This document shows, one piece after another, positions 7,901-11,989 of a DNA stretch of 11,989 bases. The stretch lies in NCBI GenBank assembly GCA_045592865.1, contig JAZNVP010000096.1, positions 1 through 11,989 of the forward strand, given 5' to 3'. The first letter of the stretch is position 1, and each line of letters opens with the position of its first letter. Under the pieces are notes generated by a model that ran no database searches, was not told where the DNA came from, and worked only from the letters and a program-made list of their open reading frames with translations. This stretch comes from RGIG9114 sp045592865 (GTDB lineage: Bacteria > Bacillota > Clostridia > Oscillospirales > JAGBHD01). The position numbers were made by a program, and so were the translations under genes.

Positions 7901-10900
7901 GTTACCGGTAAATTCGCAGTCGGTGAGGTTCAGTGTGCTCTCCAGCGCCATATAGACAGCGCCGCCCTCAGAACCGGTCGAGTTTTTATTAAAGGTCGAA
8001 TTTTTAACCGTTACCACGCTTTTATTGCTGATATATAATGCTCCGCCGTTACCGCCCGAAACAGCAGGTGCCGTTCCGTTGTTAGCAGTATTAGAGGTAA
8101 AGCTGCTGTCGGTTATGTTAAGAACCGTTCCGGATTCCAATTCGGTTGAAGAGGAAGCAGCAGCTATAGCACCGCCGCTCGAACGGGCATTGTTTTTAGA
8201 GAAGGTGCAGTTTTCAAGAACGACCTTGCTGTTTGCAAAATCGGCCTTTGCGTTGAATACGTATAAAGCACCGCCCTTGGAATATGACGAGTTATTCTTG
8301 AAGACAGAGTCTGTCGCGAGTAAAACACCGCTTGAGTAAATAGCACCGCCGCTGCTCTTCTTGGACTGGTTGTATGAAAACTCGGTATTACCGTAGATCA
8401 CCGTAGTAGCATATAATCCGGAGTAGATCGCACCGCCGCCGCTATACGAGGTGTTGTTTTTGAAAATAACCTTTTTGTCACTCTCTCCGGTCTCGTCACC
8501 AATATAAAGATGAACCTGAGCACTCGAAGGCATATAAATTGCACCGCCGAGTCGTGAAGCATAGTTATTGTCAAAGGTTCCGCCGTAAACGTGCGTCAGT
8601 TTATAATTGAAAATAGCACCGCCGCGTGCACCCTTGTTGTATTCAAAGGTTCCGTCGTAAATATTAAGCGCACCATGATTATAAATAGCCGAACCAAAGG
8701 TTGCGGTAAGTCCGTCGTCGGTTTCGGTTGCAGCCGTTTCTTTCCTTGCAGAGTTATTGCGAATAATTCCGCCGTAAATATTTAAGGTTCCGCTCTCCAA
8801 GAGAACAGCCGATCCGCCGATTTTATGACGGCTGGCAGGCAACGCGTATTTCGCAGTATCCATTGTGCGCTCGTTGCCTTCCTTATGCGCGTTAACAAGT
8901 GACGTGTTTGCATACATATTCACCTTTGCGCTGTTCACTATCATAATAAGTGAGCCAACAACAGGCACCGTCACGTTATTCTTGTTACCGTCAATGATAA
9001 GGAGATTTTCGGTAGTAGACTCGGGATTACCGAGAGTCAGAACGGGAGGTATTTTATCGAGAAGAACGCTTCTTCCGTTTTTATATTCGCCAACCACAAA
9101 AATGTCACCGCCGAAATCGGTTGCACGTGTAATTCTGTAAGGCGTGGTAGCAAATAACGTAGTGTCCGCCGTAACAAAGAAGGAACGGTCCGCTACAATA
9201 TCAGACACAACGCGGATAAAGGGCTTCTCACTTAGAAGCGCCTCTTCAAGTTCTTCGGCACTCGAAACCGAGACGTAATCGGTAATATTACTGTAATCTT
9301 CGTCACCGTATTCGTCGGCTTCGGGGATAACGCTTGTTATTTCGGTAACCGTAAGTTTGTTGTAGATCGCCTTAGCCCAGTAAGCGTCGTCGAGAACCCC
9401 GGTCTCATCTTTGTCTTGGTAGTTTATCTTGTTGATATGAAGCTTTGCGTTAAAGGTGTTACCCCAGATAGTAGGTCCGCCGTTATCGTCGGAGTTACCC
9501 GAAACGGTAAGCCCGTTGATCGTAACCAAACTTCCTGCGGTAGTCTGGTATAAAAATCCGCCGTGGGTTCCGTGGTTACCTGTTGCAGTAATGTTATAAA
9601 GCTCTGCAGTGGTAGCGCCGTTGAGATAGATAGCGCCGCCGTAATAGGTAGAACTGTTATCGATAAATCGGCAGTCCTGAATTAAGTTTCCGTCGCTGCC
9701 GTTGCAAAGTCGGATAGCGCCGCCGCCATTAGCTTTGTTTCCGATAAAATCGGTTGAATATACAGCGGTTGTAGAGTCGGTGGTTAAATACAGCGCTCCT
9801 GCCTGCTTGGTAGCCTCGTTATTCTTAACGACACTGTTATACATCTTCAGTGCAGAGTTGCTGTAAAGGAATCCGCCGTAGCTCTCTGCTTTATTTCCGG
9901 TCGCAGTAACGTTATAAAGGGTCGCATCACTGCCGGAGTAAAGCAAAATACCGCCGCCGTTGTAATCGGAGATATTATCGGTAAAGCGAACACTTTCGAA
10001 TACCGATCTGCTGTTGGTAGCAGAATAGATAGCACCGCCGCCGTGGCTGGTGCCGGTGGAGTGGTTCGAAATGAAATCGGTGTTCTGAACCGAAGCAAGC
10101 GTGCTTGTCATATAGATAGCACCGCCGCGGACGGAGGTGTTTTTCTCAAAGACCGAATCCTTTACGTTAAGTCCGGGAGTGGTCGCAGTTTCAATATCTT
10201 CGATCGCATCAACGTAAACCGCACCGCCGTAGGAAACCGCAGTGTTCTCGGTAAACAGAGAGTTTTCGATCTGGAAACGTCGTCCTGTTGCATAAATAGC
10301 ACCGCCGCTTCCTGCGCTTTCATTGCCGCGGAAAATAACGCGGCTTTCCTCTACCTCACTGGTAGCACCGCCGAGATAGAGATAAGCGCCTGTGCTGGCA
10401 GGAATATAAACAGCACCGCCAATATTAGCCGTATTGTTCTCGATTGTCGCGTTGTAAATATACATCTTGTCGTATACGTATAACGCACCGCCGCGGTGAG
10501 CATGGTTATTTCCAAAATAACCGCCGTAAATATTAACCTTACCAAACGAGTAAACTACACCGCCTCGACTCGAAGTTTCATCATCTTCGACTTTATCGTT
10601 TACGGTATTATCGGTAAAGGTTCCGCCGTAGATATTGAGCTGACCTTTAGCAACGATAAAAACAGGTCCGCCGATCTCTGCAGTATGGGTAAGCTCGTAA
10701 ATTTCGTCTAAAGCTCTTTCGTTTCCGACCTTTTTGCAGTTCTTAACGGTTATTCCCTCGTTAATCTCAAGAACTCCGTTTTTGCAAACGAAAAAGACCG
10801 TTCCGACAACGTCCACAGTCATATTATCCTTGTTTCCGTCGATGGTAAGAGAACTCTCTGCATCCAGAGTTTTAATGATTACCTTAACCTCATCTTCGCA

Positions 10901-11989
10901 GAGCGTTCCATCGCCGTTCTGTCCGATAACGAACAGATCTCCGCCATAGCCCTGATGACGTGTAAAGGTTCTGTTTCCGCTAACGGTAATCGTTGTGCTG
11001 TGGTTTGCATAAAGGGGTCTGTCCAGTTTAATGTCACTGATAACGCTAATCTTACCGAGTCCTGCACTGAGCGCCCTCTGAAGCTCGATTATATTCGTAA
11101 CGTTAGGGTTAACTATGCTCTCAGGAGGAGTTTCCTCGGTATCCCCGTAATTAACAAAGCCGGGGATGGGGTCCGTGGTCTCATAAACCTTTAATTTATT
11201 TGCAATAGCATAAGTCCAATATGCATCGTCATACGCCGTGGTTGCATCCACGTCGTAGTAGGTCGTTTTATTTATGTATAAAATAGAATAAGCAAGATTT
11301 CCCCAAATTATAGGACCGCCCTCGGTAGCAGTATTACCCTCCACCGTAAGACCGTTAAGCGTAACGGTGGTGTTGGTGGTGGTGTGATACATAAAGCCAC
11401 CCTTCAGAGCCGAGTTGTTCTTCGCGGTCATATTATAAACTTTTAAAATACTGGCACTCGAAACATACATACCGCCGCCGAAATTGCCGCACGTGTTATC
11501 AAGCAAAACGCAGCTATGTAAAACAGATTCGACAGCACCCGTGTAAACGAATAAAGCACCGCCGTTGCTTACCGCGGAGTTACTGTCAAAGTTAGAGAGA
11601 TAAGCGTGTATCGTTGCGTCTGCACCGACATACACACCGCCGCCATTGGCAGCAGAGTTTCCGTAAACAGAACTGCTGTAAAGCTTCACTGAAGACGCAG
11701 TCGCCACCACGAAACCGCCCGACTTCGCGGCAGTGTTATTCGACGCAGTGATTTCATTCAAGACGATTTCACTGGTTTCACGCGCAACAATACCACCGCC
11801 GTTGTGCTGAGAGACGTTATTCTTTATCTCCGCACCGTTGATCTCAACCGTGCTCGAGTAAGCATGTATAGCGCCGCCGCCGTAATCGGTAGCAGAAGCA
11901 GTTGTTTTATTGGAATCAAAAACCACGTTTTCAAAATATCCCTTTGAGCCGGTGATATAAATACCGCCGCCGAAATTGCCGCACGTGTT
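1991..11989 (-). CDS. Giant Pmp-like beta-helix / PLD-like / LamG surface protein, 5'-truncated
   Basis: One uninterrupted frame runs from the right edge to TAA (1991-1993). Residues here count from the GTG at 11924-11926, which is not a real start: the frame is open upstream and already encodes repeat sequence (NTCGNFGGGIY). Signal peptide and promoter are outside the window. Order: Pmp-type beta-helix modules (before 1 to 262, 272-878, 885-1735); a linker; a two-lobed phospholipase-D-like domain (about 1794-2225); His/Cys modules (2241-2267 and 2277-2303); LamG-like domains (2344-2486, 2532-2676, 2719-2864, 2908-3056); a third His/Cys module (3079-3105); a fifth LamG-like domain (3148-3293); and a short tail ending SFLTSK. 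There is no LPXTG motif, membrane helix or autotransporter barrel at the C-terminus. Export is inferred from the repeat types. Likely roles are adhesion or glycan binding together with a possible hydrolase; neither is proven. The terminator follows directly, so the end appears natural. Confidence 0.92.
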   Translation of the reverse strand, partial: NTCGNFGGGIYITGSKGYFENVVFDSNKTTASATDYGGGAIHAYSSTVEINGAEIKNNVSQHNGGGIVARETSEIVLNEITASNNTAAKSGGFVVATASSVKLYSSSVYGNSAANGGGVYVGADATIHAYLSNFDSNSAVSNGGALFVYTGAVESVLHSCVLLDNTCGNFGGGMYVSSASILKVYNMTAKNNSALKGGFMYHTTTNTTVTLNGLTVEGNTATEGGPIIWGNLAYSILYINKTTYYDVDATTAYDDAYWTYAIANKLKVYETTDPIPGFVNYGDTEETPPESIVNPNVTNIIELQRALSAGLGKISVISDIKLDRPLYANHSTTITVSGNRTFTRHQGYGGDLFVIGQNGDGTLCEDEVKVIIKTLDAESSLTIDGNKDNMTVDVVGTVFFVCKNGVLEINEGITVKNCKKVGNERALDEIYELTHTAEIGGPVFIVAKGQLNIYGGTFTDNTVNDKVEDDETSSRGGVVYSFGKVNIYGGYFGNNHAHRGGALYVYDKMYIYNATIENNTANIGGAVYIPASTGAYLYLGGATSEVEESRVIFRGNESAGSGGAIYATGRRFQIENSLFTENTAVSYGGAVYVDAIEDIETATTPGLNVKDSVFEKNTSVRGGAIYMTSTLASVQNTDFISNHSTGTSHGGGAIYSATNSRSVFESVRFTDNISDYNGGGILLYSGSDATLYNVTATGNKAESYGGFLYSNSALKMYNSVVKNNEATKQAGALYLTTDSTTAVYSTDFIGNKANGGGAIRLCNGSDGNLIQDCRFIDNSSTYYGGAIYLNGATTAELYNITATGNHGTHGGFLYQTTAGSLVTINGLTVSGNSDDNGGPTIWGNTFNAKLHINKINYQDKDETGVLDDAYWAKAIYNKLTVTEITSVIPEADEYGDEDYSNITDYVSVSSAEELEEALLSEKPFIRVVSDIVADRSFFVTADTTLFATTPYRITRATDFGGDIFVVGEYKNGRSVLLDKIPPVLTLGNPESTTENLLIIDGNKNNVTVPVVGSLIMIVNSAKVNMYANTSLVNAHKEGNERTMDTAKYALPASRHKIGGSAVLLESGTLNIYGGIIRNNSARKETAATETDDGLTATFGSAIYNHGALNIYDGTFEYNKGARGGAIFNYKLTHVYGGTFDNNYASRLGGAIYMPSSAQVHLYIGDETGESDKKVIFKNNTSYSGGGAIYSGLYATTVIYGNTEFSYNQSKKSSGGAIYSSGVLLATDSVFKNNSSYSKGGALYVFNAKADFANSKVVLENCTFSKNNARSSGGAIAAASSSTELESGTVLNITDSSFTSNTANNGTAPAVSGGNGGALYISNKSVVTVKNSTFNKNSTGSEGGAVYMALESTLNLTDCEFTGNTATNETKSYAGAISVHSSFMNADRVTFTGNSAFTRAGALYSSYNSASSEDSIIKLRDCDFTNNYAASYGGAIYSTDRNRQTDPEGEPEQQRGLYVFDTTFTGNSTGGRGGAMYMNGLNNVYMQTVEFTGNQAQKDDESSSYGGAIYMTGKNIMEINGGIFTDNTADVVGGIGLYSGSSIILNKVTATGNSATNSYGGFLACDTATAKVFDCVIENNSSFTAGGGIYTVDLSNLSVYNTTFKGNSAETSGGAIHVYTGASNTVLHGCDFQDNKAVVFGGAVNISGSSLLDMYNVTARNNQGGKGGFMYETKAGTVVNINGLTVSGNTALEGGPIIWGNTLNAKLYLNKDNYVDEDVTALDDAYWASAIVNLLTVYDLEGEIPAEEEYECSYEEEIPTVPSYKEIDVDKIFALSENSSDEPINSTYAKLPKLDNSSNFMSKNTAVYENINGGTVTADSFVSYKNSTEGNGTFGEGMLVFQAMQYKKAHPEENVKIHLASYRFSAATAICINRNSRYFGYMRALHLEEYDQYGFVRVSYLLKAAAAMGIEVTITTQLNGYPNTPYTPLVPEYFTEGLTAPCDQNYAPGKVLGDYLNFVMCEWSLIGKGGSDMMHTKACAVSHYLDMNGVAHKNATWFSSTNLDGINSNGTNGNNNLQTSTIISDHEDIYRVTVNHIEMVTEYCGYEEVYLFRDLAIKMSTEQIDLILAGREAEIPADDQIVYLGSETDSVFELYFTPMGGEMHNWDEEHNPYSKYLRKLSNSEDSIQVIWNCVKFGEYSLRNQMQDVIIDSFHKNKDADNRIYLNLPTFNTEAFDDLKVGEDIGYTSFNKMEFGGIHTKDLSLSYTENGQRFYVSLLNSLNTHGGSSGYQTNFVLVVKETELTEDSVYFTMADLTATGMVEHAYGEEKYYLPDNSTEDGYKYHECAECGKIKVTGVVHRASTWTVDKKATMFNRGVAHKTCLGCGILLETREYSVSEEEIAAGVTETSGKTFTQSVSLMESVNVSSTPLTLEAVIKVPKTCTDRGGVIVGNYDKNSSERLNLEIYTFGKVRLFYTTNGQSVDCIFGTDIRSSERTHIAVTIDGSVASLYVDGRKVETASLPIPAPNVSGEFKVGGDNRDYNTQYFRGTIYSINLFSDVRSEDEIKRDAVIVFPDSDSLMVSKYFEASGTLAEAVMTHGTTFNYETLHSVEKLGSTPKTIEAVISVPETYKDRAGVIFGNYNGTADGINFEVYNEGKLRLYLKNGTNAATYLFDTDIRSDEPTHIAVTLGETVATLYLDGEAVETKEITVSVPNVTENFVIGGDNRDLNSQYFKGSIYSVSLFDDVRTADEIKKDIVSVSRETEGFLYSKAFVVENDLASVKVTEGIKFKHYVDYPVGTLSSTPKTIEAVISVPETYTDRAGVIVGNYEKSSVNRLNLEIYSEGRVRFFYTNNGTSGDCIFDTDIRSAKPVHIAVTVDGLVAKLYVDGALKEEKMLSIELGAVTENFKLGGDNRLLNTQYFKGTLYSVNMFSDVRTAEEILSDVSAVSASEEGLIFSKRFINKTETETVEVTTGGKTFLEKGLLDIGKNLSKTPNTIEAVVKVPMSIEGAAGVIVGNNNGTKRAQMNLEIIEDGRVRLYYMATNGVKTDTKFSADIRSDDPVHIAVTIVGKTANLYINGVLSETKKLNYGPGKIVDLWKIGGDNTPDNPNYFKGTVYAVHMFSDARTEEEIKRDIICPDILDTDILYTAMFDENSCDGDDHVASDWLYDYDATDEANGISHKECVNCGKILECYKTPKISSVDDHRVFENAGGFMPDAKHSGDKITTSFDSTPLTFEASIQIDKDYSYRGGVIMGNYDAVSKNTINIDVFTYGKPRIYYVVNGTGYSFTFNTDIRSDEMIHLAITVDGLKAKLYINGVLKEEGNLNVALPETTEGYIVGADGRKSGPQYFKGTIYTAAMFSDVRTAEEIAIDRYLPASDSDNLLFSKSFLTSK
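2048..4897 (-). repeat. Five LamG-like domains in the giant protein
   Basis: Five copies of about 145 residues, at roughly 4465-4897, 3899-4333, 3335-3772, 2760-3205 and 2048-2485, share the order TPxTxEAxIxVP, GGVIxGNY or AGVIxGNY, TDIRS, HIAVT, LYxDG, GGDNR, QYFKGTxY and FSDVRTxEEI. This matches the concanavalin-A-like LamG_3 sandwich, a fold that often binds glycans or proteins. Linkers of about 45 residues contain a recurrent SKxF. The fourth copy is the most divergent, and an inserted His/Cys module follows it. Copies three and five share a 27-base identical stretch (3357-3383 and 2074-2100), a sign of recent duplication or gene conversion. Confidence 0.85.
2612..2692 (-). other. Third His/Cys module, between LamG copies 4 and 5
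   Basis: H3079, C3102 and C3105 keep the H-x22-C-x2-C-G spacing of the two modules at 5018-5206, with an extra His at 3099. The text around it (ASDWLYDYDAT...GISHKEC) aligns with the second module (ASTWTVDKKAT...GVAHKTC). Its isolation from the other pair suggests that the module and LamG copy 5 were added as a block. Metal binding is inferred from the residues alone. Confidence 0.65.
5018..5206 (-). other. Tandem His/Cys modules after the PLD-like domain
   Basis: Module one has H2241, H2262, C2264, C2267; module two has H2277, H2297, C2300, C2303. The distance from first His to first Cys is 23 residues in both. Such CxxCG modules recur in large secreted proteins of gut Firmicutes. Four ligands per module would suit a zinc ribbon, or the Cys pair could form a disulfide. 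They sit between the enzymatic-looking domain and the LamG repeats, as a joint. Confidence 0.65.
5252..6547 (-). other. Phospholipase-D-like (HKD) domain inside the giant protein
   Basis: The first lobe (about 1794-1990) has a helix-strand start (FGEGMLVFQAM, then VKIHLASYRFS), a LLKAAAAMGIEVTI segment and the HKD-type motif H1953-T-K1955, D1964, S1978-T-N1980. The second lobe (about 2060-2225) has FELYFTP (2072-2076 region), SIQVIWNCVKF, and a second motif H2176-T-K2178 with NSLN (2197-2200). Both His-x-Lys pairs are intact, so catalysis on a phosphodiester is possible. The distance from His to Asn is longer than the classic HxKx4Dx6GSxN, and Gly of GSxN is absent from both motifs. The substrate cannot be predicted. 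Confidence 0.75.
6722..9274 (-). repeat. Beta-helix module 3 of the giant protein
   Basis: About 850 residues (885-1735), the longest module. It opens with VSSAEELEEALL, a strand-rich start and FGGDIFVVGE, then has repeated turns carrying FxxN and GGAIY or GGALY motifs. In the DNA these appear as ACCGCCG or GCGCCGCC on the + strand, often 80-81 bases apart (about 7150 to 7470). It ends in GLTVSGNTALEGGPIIWGN and DDAYW (1701-1705). The repeats match the chlamydial polymorphic outer membrane protein type and predict a right-handed parallel beta-helix. Confidence 0.85.
9293..11113 (-). repeat. Beta-helix module 2 of the giant protein
   Basis: About 607 residues (272-878) with the same plan as module 3: a start with IIELQRALSAGLGKISVIS and YGGDLFVIGQ, a segment LTIDGNKDNMTV that has the clear counterpart LIIDGNKNNVTV in module 3, a series of GGA turns, then GLTVSGNSDDNGGPTIWGN and DDAYW (846-850). 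The acidic linker EADEYGDEDY follows. Module 3 is about 240 residues longer, mainly in the number of helical turns, so the copies have gained or lost turns since duplication. Confidence 0.85.
11141..11989 (-). repeat. Beta-helix module 1 of the giant protein, partial
   Basis: Only the C-terminal part of this module is inside the window. It shows GGGIYITGS, GGGAIHAYSS, GGGVYVGAD and GGALFVYTG turns, then GLTVEGNTATEGGPIIWGN and the cap DDAYW (233-237), and ends in a linker rich in Pro and Glu. Its last turns (VYTGAVESVLHSC...GGFMY) align with those of module 3 (VYTGASNTVLHGC...GGFMY). Confidence 0.8.
11469..11497 (-). repeat. 29-bp repeat identical to the right edge
   Basis: These 29 bases, encoding NTCGNFGGG and the start of the next strand, are identical to 11961-11989, 492 bases (164 codons) away. 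The match runs into the window edge and may continue. It marks a recent internal duplication or conversion within module 1. Confidence 0.8.

Noticed and set aside
11924..11926. GTG as the start codon of the giant gene
   Set aside because: The same frame stays open to 11989 and encodes an upstream Pmp-type turn (NTCGNFGGGIY), and no ribosome binding site precedes the GTG.

Overview
The window looks like a piece of a low-to-mid GC Firmicutes chromosome, most likely an uncultured gut or rumen clostridium. The reasons are the type of giant surface protein (Pmp-like repeats, LamG repeats and His/Cys modules common in such genomes), a DUF4143-type ATPase, AGGTGA-type ribosome binding, and hairpin plus T-tract terminators. 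This is inference; no rRNA or tRNA marker is present. No RNA gene, CRISPR array or transposase was found.

Layout. Positions 1-177 are non-coding and carry a detached copy of the sequence that surrounds the 3' end of the large gene. Positions 143-1440 form a compact cassette: one minus-strand AAA_14/DUF4143 ATPase gene (178-1371) bracketed by two identical 30-bp direct repeats. The upstream repeat also supplies the likely -35 box of the gene. Positions 1441-1990 are non-coding but densely structured. They hold several hairpins of one family (two with T tracts on the + strand, one inverted), an orphan + strand terminator, and a two-armed array of variable small hairpins joined by an 8-nt sequence (AACTTCAC). 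The array arms are inverted relative to each other. Positions 1991-11989 are one minus-strand gene whose start lies beyond the right edge; more than 3,330 codons are visible.

The giant protein, in N-to-C order, has three modules of right-handed beta-helix repeats of the chlamydial Pmp type (GGAI and FxxN motifs), each closed by the same GGPxIWGN...DDAYW cap. After these come a complete two-lobed phospholipase-D-like (HKD) domain, two His/Cys modules with the spacing H-x22-C-x2-C, four LamG-like domains, a third His/Cys module and a fifth LamG-like domain. It then stops without a sortase signal or membrane anchor. It is probably an exported, surface-associated or secreted protein that combines a scaffold, a possible enzyme and glycan-binding units.

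The two genes show no functional link. The most unusual material is the structured 550-bp spacer between them and the repeat-bracketed ATPase cassette.
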